The notes under the pieces are model-generated. The model saw only the letters and a list, made by a program, of their open reading frames with translations, was not told where the DNA came from and did no database searches. The translations under genes and the position numbers were made by a program. From Candidatus Woesearchaeota archaeon (lineage in GTDB: Archaea; Nanobdellota; Nanobdellia; Woesearchaeales; JABMPP01): a stretch of 55,511 nt of DNA. This document shows positions 35,921 through 44,604 of this stretch, piece after piece (within the stretch, counting starts at the first letter, position 1; the number at the start of each line of letters is the position of its first letter). The DNA lies in NCBI GenBank assembly GCA_018303405.1, contig JAGVYD010000003.1:1-55511 (forward strand), in the 5' to 3' direction.

Positions 35921-36643
35921 ATGACAAATTTAAGCCATGCCAGAAAGCAAAAACAAATATGGGAGATTGAGCACAGGACATCAGAAACCATTCCATCCCT
36001 GGCATCATCTGTTCCATACAAAGGCGTTGCCCATTTCGCTGATTTCCTGAATGACCGAATTACGGCTTCTGTGCCTCATAGACTCCTTGATATAGGTTGC
36101 GGAAAAGGGAGGAATTCGGTCTATATGGCAAAACAGCGTTTTATAGTTTATGGCATTGATTACGTAAAAGGTGCGCTGGACGCGTTGCGGGCAAAAGCAA
36201 CAAAGCATAAGCTTGGCCCCCGGATTCATTTGTATAATATGGAGCTCGACAGCAAGTGGCCATTCAAAGATGATTTTTTTGGCTCGGCCATAGACTGCTT
36301 CTCTTCCATAGACATCGAAACCAAGAAAGGCCGTATGCTGTGCCGAGACGAGATGTTCCGAACCCTTAAGCCTGGCGGATTTGCATTCGTTTCTGTTGTC
36401 TCTGCTGATGATGAGATGGAGAGAGAATTAATGGCAAAACACCCGGGGCCGGAAAAAAACAGCGTTATTTGGCCAAACGGCAAATTCCAGAAGGATTATT
36501 CAGAGAATGAACTTGCAGAATTTTATTCCGACTTTAAAATCCTTGAAATCAAAAAAGTGCAATCTGCCGAAAAGGCATTCAAGCTTGGCAGAAAATACAG
36601 GGCGACAAATTTTTGGCTCATATTGCAAAAACCGATTAGTTAG
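35921..36643 (+). CDS. Class I SAM-dependent methyltransferase
   Basis: 240 aa. SAM-binding Rossmann motifs: LLDIGCGKGRNSVYMAKQ (motif I), VYGIDYVKGALDAL (motif II), and DCFSSIDIETKKGR with KPGGFAFVSVVSADDE (post motifs). The substrate is unknown; the family is broad. It lies 61 bp after topA but has a weak own spacer and is followed, convergently, by a flavin reductase 12 bp away. Confidence 0.88.
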   Translation: MTNLSHARKQKQIWEIEHRTSETIPSLASSVPYKGVAHFADFLNDRITASVPHRLLDIGCGKGRNSVYMAKQRFIVYGIDYVKGALDALRAKATKHKLGPRIHLYNMELDSKWPFKDDFFGSAIDCFSSIDIETKKGRMLCRDEMFRTLKPGGFAFVSVVSADDEMERELMAKHPGPEKNSVIWPNGKFQKDYSENELAEFYSDFKILEIKKVQSAEKAFKLGRKYRATNFWLILQKPIS

Positions 36644-36655
36644 TGCCCCCTGGTT

Positions 36656-37369
36656 TTAGTTCCATCTTTCTGTCTTTATGTTTTCGGGCTTGACTCCAAG
36701 CTCCTTAAGAATGTCCAGAACGGTGTTGATAAGCCCTTTGGGGCCGCAAGTATAGAAAATCGTGTTTTGGATGTCAGGAATATATTGCAGAAGAACCTGC
36801 TTGTTGATTCTCCCAGTCAGGCTGTCCCACTTATGGCCTTCCTCTCTTGTTATGGTAAGGACATTCCTGATATTTGGATTTTCCGCTGATAATTTTTCCA
36901 ATTCTTCCCTGTAAATTATGTCCACGGGCGTTTTGTTGCTGTAAAACAAGGTCATTTTATGCCCCAGTTTTTTTTGATTCACATGCCTCATGAATGAGCG
37001 AAACGGTGTCACGCCGGAGCCGCCGCAAATCATTGCATGATGCTTGGCATCGTCTTCAATAAGGAAAAAAGCGCCAAATGGCCCGGAAAACCTGAACTTT
37101 GCCCCGATTTCAGCATCGCACATCCTATTGCTCATTTCACCTTCGCGCTTGACAGTAATATCAATCATTTCATCTTCAGGAGATGAAGCTATTGTAAATG
37201 ACCTAATCTTCTTTTCAGGCAGGCCATCCTTCCCAATAAACTGCATGGTCAAAAACTGGCCCGGCTTAAAATCAAGGCCCTGTGGCCTGTGGAATTTCAG
37301 GGTTTTTGTGTCGTGTGTTTCATCCACTACCTCAGCCACGCCACTTACAAATACTGTAAACTTTGCCAT
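36656..37369 (-). CDS. FAD/NAD(P)-binding oxidoreductase (ferredoxin-NADP reductase family)
   Basis: 237 aa from the ATG at 37369. FAD domain with GQFLTMQFIG and RSFTIASSPEDEMIDITVKR (RxxS/T binding the flavin); NAD(P) domain with ICGGSGVTPFRSFMRH, LFYSNKTPVDIIYREEL and FYTCGPKGLINTVL. No iron-sulphur domain is attached. It passes electrons between NAD(P)H and an unknown acceptor such as a ferredoxin or flavodoxin. The longer frame (to 37516) enters repeat A copy 2 and is discarded. Confidence 0.9.
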   Translation of the reverse strand: MAKFTVFVSGVAEVVDETHDTKTLKFHRPQGLDFKPGQFLTMQFIGKDGLPEKKIRSFTIASSPEDEMIDITVKREGEMSNRMCDAEIGAKFRFSGPFGAFFLIEDDAKHHAMICGGSGVTPFRSFMRHVNQKKLGHKMTLFYSNKTPVDIIYREELEKLSAENPNIRNVLTITREEGHKWDSLTGRINKQVLLQYIPDIQNTIFYTCGPKGLINTVLDILKELGVKPENIKTERWN

Positions 37370-37479
37370 GAGAATGTAGCAAATGCAGTCATTATAAAAT
37401 GTTTGGAATTTTCCACTAGTTTCTAACCGGTGGCTGGAAAGCCAATGTCGAACTTTCAAGTGAAAAATTCCTAACATGC

Positions 37480-37545
37480 TCAAGAACCACAAGGTCTGTG
37501 GAACTAAACATGACATTCCAGCGGTCTCTGACCGGTGGTTCTTGA
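37480..37545. repeat. Repeat family A, copy 2
   Basis: 66 bp with perfect 11-bp inverted ends TCAAGAACCAC and GTGGTTCTTGA, an inner TGGAA/TTCCA pair and CGGTC/GACCG arms. The first 45 bp and last 20 bp match copy 1 at 27146-27247, which has an extra internal hairpin. It lies between the flavin reductase and repeat B1. Confidence 0.88.
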
Positions 37546-37581
37546 CAATTTATGCTGGCCCATCATTTTTGCCTCAATACA

Positions 37582-37742
37582 GCTTTGTCCGAAAACTCGC
37601 CTTTCGGCTCGGCTTGGGCATCCGCTCAGCATTGCAGCTTCTCATGCATTGCATTTTTCTCCTCTGCAACCCCGAAAAATGCTTGACCCTCCGGGAATGG
37701 GCTTCGCAAAATTGATGCCCAAACTAACTTTTTGGACAAAGC
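37582..37742. repeat. Repeat family B, copy B1
   Basis: 161 bp with inverted ends GCTTTGTCCGAAAA and, read inward from the other side, GCTTTGTCCAAAAA. Contains the GCCTTTCGGC hairpin, the pair TGGGCATC/GATGCCCA and the central hairpin GCATTTTTC (37651-37659) / GAAAAATGC (37674-37682) with loop TCCTCTGCAACCCC. About 85 percent like B2 at 45300-45461 by eye. It precedes the S16 protease gene by 45 bp. Confidence 0.9.
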
Positions 37743-37787
37743 CCCCTCAATGCAAAGATTTTTTAACACTCATCCACTCGAGGAGCC

Positions 37788-39641
37788 ATGAGCGCAGGCG
37801 ATTTCGGGAATGGCAAAATCTTCATTGAGCACAAAGCAATCAAACTTGTCCTAGTCGTGGCATTTTTCCTGATTCTGAGCATGCCTGGCATGGCAGCCAA
37901 GCAAGGCGCGATCAAGCTTCTCGCCGTAAGCGACGGGGTTTCTGGGGAACTCATCGGCAGTGTGGCTGACATGTACCTTGAAGTCAAGCCGGGCAATGGC
38001 GGAGTATACATTGACACGTTTCCTCTAACAAGGCTTGACACCCAAATAAGCACCAGGTTTGCCGCAGAATATGCGTGCAGGCAGACCGAAACCGATTGTG
38101 ATGAATATGATTTTTTTTACACTATAAAGGCTGGCAGCACAATTGTCGGCGGGCCGAGCGCAGGCTCTGCAACCACCGTGCTGACCATGGCTGTTTTGCT
38201 GGGACTGGACATAGACCCGGATGTGGCAATTACCGGAACAATAAACTCAGGCGGATTGGTGGGGCCTGTTGGCGGAGTGAGGGAAAAAATCGAGGCTGCA
38301 TCTGCCAATGGCATAACAACCGTCTTGATTCCCTCAAGTGAGAAATACCTTGAAGAAGATAACGCAACAAATGAAACTGTTGACATTGAAACCTTTGCAA
38401 CAGAGCATAATATTACTGTAATTGAGATTGACGATGTCCAGGATGCATTATACCGTTTTACAGGAACGAGGCTCGAAGAGCCTGATAATGATGTTGTTGT
38501 TGATACCGAGTATACCAAAATCATGGGCCATTTGGCAGATGAGCTCTGCACCCACACGCTTGAGATGCAAAAAGCGATGGGCGGCACAAACCTGACACTT
38601 TACAATATCAGCAACGATATGATCGATGGCCTCCAAAACACTACTCTCAAGGCATACTCGCATTTGCGTGACGGGAATTATTATTCTGCTGCCAGCCTCT
38701 GTTTTGGGGCTAACACAAAATACTCCTACCTCCAGCTTAAAATCCTGAACCTTACAGATGACGAACTGCGAGGCAAATACAAACAGCAAAAAACCAGGCT
38801 CAGTGAAATGAGCATAAAAATTGAAAATCAAAACTACACAACTGTCAGCCAGATTGAAACATACATTATTGTGAAAGAAAGGCTATTGGAAGCCGAGGAC
38901 CTATTGAAAAGCTATGTGGCAGACATGGAAAATAATCTCACTGATATGGCAATTTTTCACCTTGCATATGCTGAAGAGCGCATCAACAGCGCAGAATCAT
39001 GGTCTAATTTCTTTCATCTGAAAACAAAAGAAGTCACAATCAACAGGGAATCCCTGAAAAACAGCTGCACACAAAAAATTGCAGAGGCTGAAGAAAGATA
39101 CCAATATGTTTCCATGCTTGTCCCGGACCTGCTCGGCGACACGCGGCAGGAGCTGAACAGGGCATATTCTGACATGAATTCCTCAGCTTATGCACTTTGC
39201 CTCTTCAAGGCCAGCAAGGCAAAGGCTGAGGCAGACATGGTCTTGAGCGTTTACGGCGTTGACCCTTCCAAAGTGCAGGAAGTGGTTGAAAAAAAACTGC
39301 CTGCTGTGCGCAAAAACATTGTATCACAGCAATCCAAGGGGTTTTTCCCGATTTTGGGTTACAGTTATTATGAGTACGCAACCACTTTGCTGGAGGCTGA
39401 CCCATTCTCTTCGCTCTTGTATTCGGAATACTCATTGGAACTCAGCAACCTGGACCTGTATTTCAAGGAGCCCAAAAAAACCAGTTTTTTCAATAGGATA
39501 AACTGGCAAGGCCTTACCTATTTTTGGATATTTGTGCTGGGCTTTGGCGCCGGGTCTGTGTTGACCATAAAGCTGCATGAAAAAAAGATACGTTCTGTTT
39601 TGCAAAAGCAAAGCGCAAACCAATACAAGAAGCGGAAATAG
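37788..39641 (+). CDS. Archaeal S16 (Lon-type) serine protease, membrane-anchored
   Basis: 617 aa. A signal/TM helix (about 18-35), then a Lon protease domain without an ATPase: catalytic Ser in VGGPSAGSATT and Lys in GPVGGVREKIEAA. A long helical region with potential N-glycosylation sites follows, and a C-terminal TM helix (YFWIFVLGFGAGSVLTI) with a basic tail. This is the COG1750 type of archaeal extracellular/membrane S16 peptidase. The catalytic part faces outside. The substrate is unknown. Confidence 0.9.
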   Translation: MSAGDFGNGKIFIEHKAIKLVLVVAFFLILSMPGMAAKQGAIKLLAVSDGVSGELIGSVADMYLEVKPGNGGVYIDTFPLTRLDTQISTRFAAEYACRQTETDCDEYDFFYTIKAGSTIVGGPSAGSATTVLTMAVLLGLDIDPDVAITGTINSGGLVGPVGGVREKIEAASANGITTVLIPSSEKYLEEDNATNETVDIETFATEHNITVIEIDDVQDALYRFTGTRLEEPDNDVVVDTEYTKIMGHLADELCTHTLEMQKAMGGTNLTLYNISNDMIDGLQNTTLKAYSHLRDGNYYSAASLCFGANTKYSYLQLKILNLTDDELRGKYKQQKTRLSEMSIKIENQNYTTVSQIETYIIVKERLLEAEDLLKSYVADMENNLTDMAIFHLAYAEERINSAESWSNFFHLKTKEVTINRESLKNSCTQKIAEAEERYQYVSMLVPDLLGDTRQELNRAYSDMNSSAYALCLFKASKAKAEADMVLSVYGVDPSKVQEVVEKKLPAVRKNIVSQQSKGFFPILGYSYYEYATTLLEADPFSSLLYSEYSLELSNLDLYFKEPKKTSFFNRINWQGLTYFWIFVLGFGAGSVLTIKLHEKKIRSVLQKQSANQYKKRK

Positions 39642-39952
39642 GAATTAAATCTTCAAAATCTTAACACTCCGATGCTCATTTTTAATGAATTCTTGACTCC
39701 TATAACAGGTTGTGGTTTTAAACCCTAGCGAGATTTTCCTTGCGGAAAATCCCGCTGGGGAAAAAGAGGTGATAAGGAAAAAGAGACATTTCCCCCTATG
39801 TGAGCAAAGCATGACACAAAGCATGCCTTTTAATACTCTTGAGTGGTATAAAATAAACTACTATTTAAATGTTTCGTTTTTTAAGTATTCTGGAGTAGTA
39901 ACAAAAACAGAAGTTTCAGAAGATTTAAAACTCCCTAACACGTGCCCATATC
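39642..39952 (+). promoter_or_regulatory. Spacer with hairpin and TATA box before the Tat-type transglycosylase
   Basis: AGCGAGATTTTCC (39727-39739) pairs with GGAAAATCCCGCT (39744-39756) around loop TTGC, one mismatch; it may be a terminator of the protease gene or another small repeat. TATAAAATAAAC at about 39848-39859 is a good TATA box and would give a leader near 80 bases for the gene at 39953. A frame at 39712-40122 is not protein-like and overlaps the real gene. Confidence 0.5.
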
Positions 39953-41062
39953 ATGGACAGAAGGAAATTCCTGGAAATGGTGCCTCCTGCTGCAGTGGGC
40001 ATTGTTCTCGGAGGGGTCAGCGCATGGCTAATCACCGAGCCGGGCAGGCGCACAATCAGGGACCAGAATCAGCTTTACAGGGCCAAGATAGACACTTTAT
40101 CCTGGCAAAACCAGAACCTTGAGGACAGGCTTTCAGGCTTAATTTTGCAGCATGAGGCTGAAAAGGCTGAATTTGAAAGGGCCTTGCAGGAACTTGAGGA
40201 AAAATACAGCGGCTTAATGGCGCATATAAGGGAAGATGGCCTTGAAATAGACTATAACAAGCATCCTTTCAGGACCCAGATCAAAAAATATGAGCCATTC
40301 CTTGATGACGCATTAAAAAAATATTCATCAATCTATCCTGTGAGCAAATTACTGATGCTTTGCCTTGTTGAGGCGGAATCAGGATTCGGCAGCCATAATT
40401 TTTCATTGGCAGGCGCTGCATATGACTGGCAACTGATTCCTGAAACAGCGCGGGACATGGGGCTGCATGTTGAAACAACAGACAATTATGAAAAAGGCCT
40501 TGATTACCGTGCCAAAAGAAGAAGCCAGTCAAGTGTCTTAGCATCAACGCGAAACGAGCTTCGGGGGTTCATCCAAAGATTTAGCGACGGGGAGGAATTC
40601 AGGACAGTTGGCGATTTTCTTGAGCACCTTGATGAGAGGTATTCGCAGGCAAATGTGAACCGGGCGAAATACCTATTTGGCGAATTGGACAACCAACAGC
40701 TTTACTATGCCATCCTTCAGGATAAAGAGCGGGGTTACATGTCCTTGTACAAGGCAGATATGATAGAGATTGACAAGCTGCCAGAAGCAGAGGTCCTCAA
40801 AAAGGACGAGAGGAAAAATCTCAAGCTCGCAACTGATGCAGCAGTGCATTACATGGCTTACCTTATGAAAAAGGCCGAAGGCAACCCGTTAAGGGCATTG
40901 AGCATGTACAATGCAGGGCCTGGAAATGTCCAGATTATGCCATACACAGAGACAGTCGGATATATAGACAAAATATTCCACAAATACCACCAATACAAGA
41001 AAATCCTGGCAGGCAAGGGCAGCCTGCCGACTGAACTGGCCCCGCCAAACGCCAACAAATAA
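39953..41062 (+). CDS. Tat-exported lytic-transglycosylase-like (SLT-fold) protein
   Basis: 369 aa. The N-terminus MDRRKFLEM plus a hydrophobic core (about 10-28) is a twin-arginine export or anchor signal. A coiled coil (about 45-95) follows. The SLT/lysozyme-like domain shows the catalytic Glu in LVEAESGFGSHN, the block QLIPETARDMGL and, near the end, ALSMYNAGPGNV. In bacteria such domains cut peptidoglycan. Archaea lack it, so the enzyme may act on neighbouring bacteria, on another glycan, or as a binding module. It is the first of a three-gene plus-strand run. Confidence 0.8.
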   Translation: MDRRKFLEMVPPAAVGIVLGGVSAWLITEPGRRTIRDQNQLYRAKIDTLSWQNQNLEDRLSGLILQHEAEKAEFERALQELEEKYSGLMAHIREDGLEIDYNKHPFRTQIKKYEPFLDDALKKYSSIYPVSKLLMLCLVEAESGFGSHNFSLAGAAYDWQLIPETARDMGLHVETTDNYEKGLDYRAKRRSQSSVLASTRNELRGFIQRFSDGEEFRTVGDFLEHLDERYSQANVNRAKYLFGELDNQQLYYAILQDKERGYMSLYKADMIEIDKLPEAEVLKKDERKNLKLATDAAVHYMAYLMKKAEGNPLRALSMYNAGPGNVQIMPYTETVGYIDKIFHKYHQYKKILAGKGSLPTELAPPNANK

Positions 41063-41087
41063 AAAACCATCACCTTTCTTTGTGTAT

Positions 41088-41723
41088 ATGGGTAACATCA
41101 AAGCTGAAAAATGCCACAGGTGCCAGGCTTTTCCTGCATCTGAAATGACAGGGGTTTACTGCAAGGCCTGTTTTTGCGATATTCTTGAAAAACGCATGAG
41201 AAAAGAACTCAAAGGCAGGATAAACAAAGGCAGCAGGGTCTTGGTGATGGACAAGGCAGCTGCGAAAATCATCAGGAGTCTGCTTAATTATCCTTTTTCA
41301 ATCGATATTCTGAAGTCAAGGAAATTAAGCCCATGCAATTTACCGGCGTTGATATCACATCCGGATTTTATAAAACTCATTCGAGACAAGAACCATGATG
41401 TAGCTGTTCTTCCGTGGACAGCGGATTTGGAAGCTGCCGTGTTCCTTGAGCAATCATTTTTTAACAAGAAATCCCCAAATTCCATAAAAATCCTGAAGCT
41501 TTTCCGCCAAATCACTGAAAAAGAACTTAAATCCTACTGCACAATAAGGGGACTGAACACATGGACCAGCCAAATGCCCGCTTCCATAGGATTTATCAGG
41601 CTTCTGGACAGGGAACATCCTGAAATTGTGCACGGCCTTGTGAGAAGCAGCGAGGAAGTTGAAAATATCAGCTCCCAGGCGCATGCCAAAAAAACGCAAA
41701 AAAGGAAACCAGGGAAAAATTAA
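41088..41723 (+). CDS. CTU2/NCS2-like zinc protein (tentative)
   Basis: 211 aa. The N-terminus has two Cys pairs, CHRCQAFPASEMTGVYCKACF, followed by a basic helix DILEKRMRKELKG. This resembles the start of the CTU2/NCS2 subunit of tRNA 2-thiolation complexes. After that come KGSRVLVMDKAAAKIIRSLL and DVAVLPWTADLEAAVFLEQSFF, which could be the remains of an N-type ATP pyrophosphatase fold without the catalytic SGGKDS. The C-terminus is basic (KKTQKRKPGKN). A CTU1-like partner is not in the window. Assignment is inference from pattern only. An upstream GTG at 41082 is possible. Confidence 0.5.
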   Translation: MGNIKAEKCHRCQAFPASEMTGVYCKACFCDILEKRMRKELKGRINKGSRVLVMDKAAAKIIRSLLNYPFSIDILKSRKLSPCNLPALISHPDFIKLIRDKNHDVAVLPWTADLEAAVFLEQSFFNKKSPNSIKILKLFRQITEKELKSYCTIRGLNTWTSQMPASIGFIRLLDREHPEIVHGLVRSSEEVENISSQAHAKKTQKRKPGKN

Positions 41724-42684
41724 CTTGTCTGTCTTAGTTATATGCATACCCCTTCTCATTCTTCTCCAATCGTGCGCACCGGGCAAGGAATCAACATTGC
41801 CTACAGAGCAAGGAAGGAGGGTCGATGTAACATTTTGCCGAACAGGCAATTGCACACACGCATTGGCAATGTTTCTCGGCCAAACGCGGGAATATGCCTA
41901 CTGCGCATTCTATGACCTGGACCTGCCTGAAATCATCAGCCTGCTTGATGAGCTGTCAGCAACCAAGGATATAAGGCTCTATATGGATGATGAATACCAT
42001 ATCCCCAGGAACTATTCCAGAGAAGACTCTTCTGCCAAACTGATGCACAACAAATATTGCGTTAGTGACGATGCCAGGATTTTCACAGGCTCCTTTAACC
42101 CCACGAGCAATGATGCCTACAAAAATGACAATAATGCCATAGCCATTGAATCAAAGCTCCTTGCTGAAAATTACAGGCGTAATTTCATTGCGATATGGGA
42201 AGGCAGGCCCGGGGAGGGCAATGCTGTTCATCCAAAAATCATATACAACAATATCAGCATAGAAAATTATTTCTGCCCGATAGACGAATGTGAGATGCAG
42301 ATCAAAAGAGAAATTGGCTCTGCTGGCTCCTCAGTCTATTTTATGGCGTTCTCCTTTACCAGCCAAGGGATCGCAAATTCCCTGGCCATGCAGAAATTAA
42401 ACGGGATTGAGATAAAGGGAGTGATGGAGAAAAAAAATGCCGGCAACCAGTCATCTTACCCGTTTCTTGAGTTTCATGGAATAGAAGCCAGAAAAGACGC
42501 GAACAAGTACAACATGCACCACAAGGTGTTCATTATTGACAATAAGACGGTCATTACGGGCAGCATGAACCCGACCAAGAACGGCAACAGCAGGAATGAC
42601 GAAAACATACTAATAATACATGACAAAGAGATCGCTGAGCAGTATTCTACGGAATTTTTTAGGATTTGGCGCATAGCCAGTTAA
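41683..42684 (+). CDS. Phospholipase D-family nuclease-like protein, lipoprotein-type signal
   Basis: About 333 aa. Two HKD motifs are intact: MHNKYCVSDDARIFTGSFNP and MHHKVFIIDNKTVITGSMNP, each followed by Asn- and Asp-containing loops (NDNNAIAI, RNDENILI). The N-terminus is basic, then hydrophobic, ending LLILLQSCAPG, a lipobox-like site, so the enzyme is probably anchored outside the cell. Family members cut phosphodiester bonds in nucleic acid or lipids. The start overlaps the previous gene by about 41 bp, so both are coupled. Confidence 0.88.
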   Translation: MPKKRKKGNQGKINLSVLVICIPLLILLQSCAPGKESTLPTEQGRRVDVTFCRTGNCTHALAMFLGQTREYAYCAFYDLDLPEIISLLDELSATKDIRLYMDDEYHIPRNYSREDSSAKLMHNKYCVSDDARIFTGSFNPTSNDAYKNDNNAIAIESKLLAENYRRNFIAIWEGRPGEGNAVHPKIIYNNISIENYFCPIDECEMQIKREIGSAGSSVYFMAFSFTSQGIANSLAMQKLNGIEIKGVMEKKNAGNQSSYPFLEFHGIEARKDANKYNMHHKVFIIDNKTVITGSMNPTKNGNSRNDENILIIHDKEIAEQYSTEFFRIWRIAS

Positions 42685-42697
42685 TTGGCTTCTGCAA

Positions 42698-43663
42698 TCA
42701 GTCCGGAATATATTTCAAAATATGGAATGTAGAGAAACCAAAGTAATCAACGTCATTCACAACATCAGGAAATTTGGACTTGATGTCATCAATGACCTCC
42801 AGGAGATGGTTCAGGTCCCGGACTATCACCTCTGTCTCAAAATCAGCACCACCGATGCTTTTGTTTATCTGGTAAATATTCCTGTGGTTCTTGCAGTATT
42901 CAAACAGCTCAGCATTTCTCGCTGTTGATAACAGTTGCAGGTCAACCCTATAGGATACATAGCCCAGCTTCTCCAGGTTCAGGCCTATCTTGTAGCCAAC
43001 AATGACTTTCTTCTTTTCCAGCAGCCTTATCCTGCTTCGCACCGTGTCAGGGGATATTTTCAGGCTCTTTGCAATTTCCAGGGAACTCTGGCGGACGTCG
43101 TTGGCGTATTTCTGGATGATTCTCCAGTCCAACTCATCAACATCCTCTCGCTGCCCTCCCCCATAGACCCTTTCTATGGAATGCTCATGCGTGTCCAAAA
43201 AGAATTTCCTGTTAAAGTTATAAATAGGGGCATAAACAGCCACATTGTACAGCTTGATATTTTTCTTGTACTTAAGCATGATATTGTCCCAGATGGTATG
43301 AAATTCCAGGATGTTCTTCACTCCAAGAAACAAGGCAAAATCCCATTTCCCATGCATGGATGTTATTGTCCAAACCTGGCTTAAATTATTCTCGACATGG
43401 CTGACGAATTCATCACCCTGTTTTTTGGCCATCTGCTGGAACTTGAAATAGACCCTGAAAGTGAAGTATCCAAGCCTTGCCATGTCAATGATTGCATGGT
43501 AGCCTGTTATGATATTTTCCTGCTCAAGCTTTTTCATGCGATAAAGAATAAACTGCTTGGACCGCTTGAGCTTGTGGGACAGCTCGGCCAGGCTGATGTT
43601 CGACTTCTTATCCACTTCATACAATATTTTCTTGTCAAACAAGTCAAGCTTGTATTCTGCCAT
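42698..43663 (-). CDS. Tandem Lrp/AsnC-type transcription regulator
   Basis: 321 aa, twice the usual size. Two winged-helix DNA-binding units: DLFDKKILYEVDKKSNISLAEL and DELDWRIIQKYANDVRQSSLEIAKSLKIS. Each is followed by an Lrp ligand-binding-like half (the first YFTFRVYFKFQQM..., the second VSYRVDLQLLSTARNAEL). A fused pair could bind a non-palindromic site or act as a pseudo-dimer. The AT-rich 110-bp spacer towards the Tat-type gene at 43774 is a possible operator. Confidence 0.88.
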   Translation of the reverse strand: MAEYKLDLFDKKILYEVDKKSNISLAELSHKLKRSKQFILYRMKKLEQENIITGYHAIIDMARLGYFTFRVYFKFQQMAKKQGDEFVSHVENNLSQVWTITSMHGKWDFALFLGVKNILEFHTIWDNIMLKYKKNIKLYNVAVYAPIYNFNRKFFLDTHEHSIERVYGGGQREDVDELDWRIIQKYANDVRQSSLEIAKSLKISPDTVRSRIRLLEKKKVIVGYKIGLNLEKLGYVSYRVDLQLLSTARNAELFEYCKNHRNIYQINKSIGGADFETEVIVRDLNHLLEVIDDIKSKFPDVVNDVDYFGFSTFHILKYIPD

Positions 43664-43773
43664 ATTATTTTATAATTGCCAGTTTATATATAAATTTATA
43701 GGTTTTGTTAAAAAAATCAATAGAATAATTAATATAGTTGTTTTAATATTATTAGTACTATAGAGGGGTAAAT

Positions 43774-44589
43774 ATGAGTGACTTCAAATACACAAGGAAA
43801 TATTTCGAAACAGAAATGGAAAAAGGCATGACTGATTATCAGAAGAAAGAATTTCACAGAATTAAAAGGCGGGAATTCTTGAAGCATGCTGGCATGGGTG
43901 CAGTGGGCATGCTTTTGGCAATTAAAACAATCCCATTTGAACATATTGGCAGCTATGCCCTAAAATCATTCACTGGTGAAACTGAGGAGCATGAACAAAG
44001 GGAATTTTATCTCAAGCGGTGGGATATTGAAAAGATCATGGCTGAAGCCAATTATGACCAGTGGAAACAGGCAAGTATCCATGAAGAAGCCCTTCCTTTT
44101 ATGCCTGTTGGATTTACAAGCGGACACCTTTGGGTTGACCAAACCACAAAACAATCATTATTTGGGAAGGACAGTGTCTTGAACAGGTATGTGCTGGAGG
44201 CATATGGCAGAACTGCCGACAATAAACGCACTTCTTTGACAATTGACATAATAGACAATTTTGACCATTTTTCGGAAGATGCTTCTGACACGCGGAGAAC
44301 TGATGGGGTAGTGGATGACATAAGCCTGATTTTGCGAGCGTCTGATCCGGAAACTGGAGCAACAGTGAGGGAACTGAGAAGCTTCTGGTCTCGGGATTCT
44401 TTGGAGAGATTTGCAGCTTGGGAAAAGCATGGACAAAATGAGTATGCTTTCATGGATAGCCCATATTTTGTTCCGGATTACAGGAAGACAAGGGAGATAG
44501 GACAGAATTTGCATACCCTTTTGGCCAAATATTTTTTGAATGACCATGGAGAAAATGGCACAACACTCGCCCCCGTGATTAGCAGATAA
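43774..44589 (+). CDS. Unknown Tat-signal protein
   Basis: 271 aa, no recognised family. After a charged 30-residue lead comes KRREFLKHAGMGAVGMLLAI, a clear twin-arginine signal (RR-x-F-L-K plus hydrophobic core). The exported part (about 65-271) is polar and Asp/Arg-rich with no Cys, so it may bind a cofactor or fold in the cytoplasm before export. Weak features: SGHLWVDQTTKQSLFGKDS and FLNDHGENGTTLAPV. It may form a unit with the next gene, 16 bp away, and may be controlled by the Lrp-type gene divergent from it. Confidence 0.75.
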   Translation: MSDFKYTRKYFETEMEKGMTDYQKKEFHRIKRREFLKHAGMGAVGMLLAIKTIPFEHIGSYALKSFTGETEEHEQREFYLKRWDIEKIMAEANYDQWKQASIHEEALPFMPVGFTSGHLWVDQTTKQSLFGKDSVLNRYVLEAYGRTADNKRTSLTIDIIDNFDHFSEDASDTRRTDGVVDDISLILRASDPETGATVRELRSFWSRDSLERFAAWEKHGQNEYAFMDSPYFVPDYRKTREIGQNLHTLLAKYFLNDHGENGTTLAPVISR

Positions 44590-44604
44590 TAATGAGCAAC
44601 AGTG

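Noticed and set aside
37370-37516. Upstream extension of the flavin reductase frame to 37516
   Set aside because: It runs through repeat A copy 2 and begins well before the conserved FAD domain.
39712-40122. 136-residue plus-strand frame before and across the start of the Tat-type transglycosylase
   Set aside because: No conserved features, weak start, and a better reading frame overlaps its second half.
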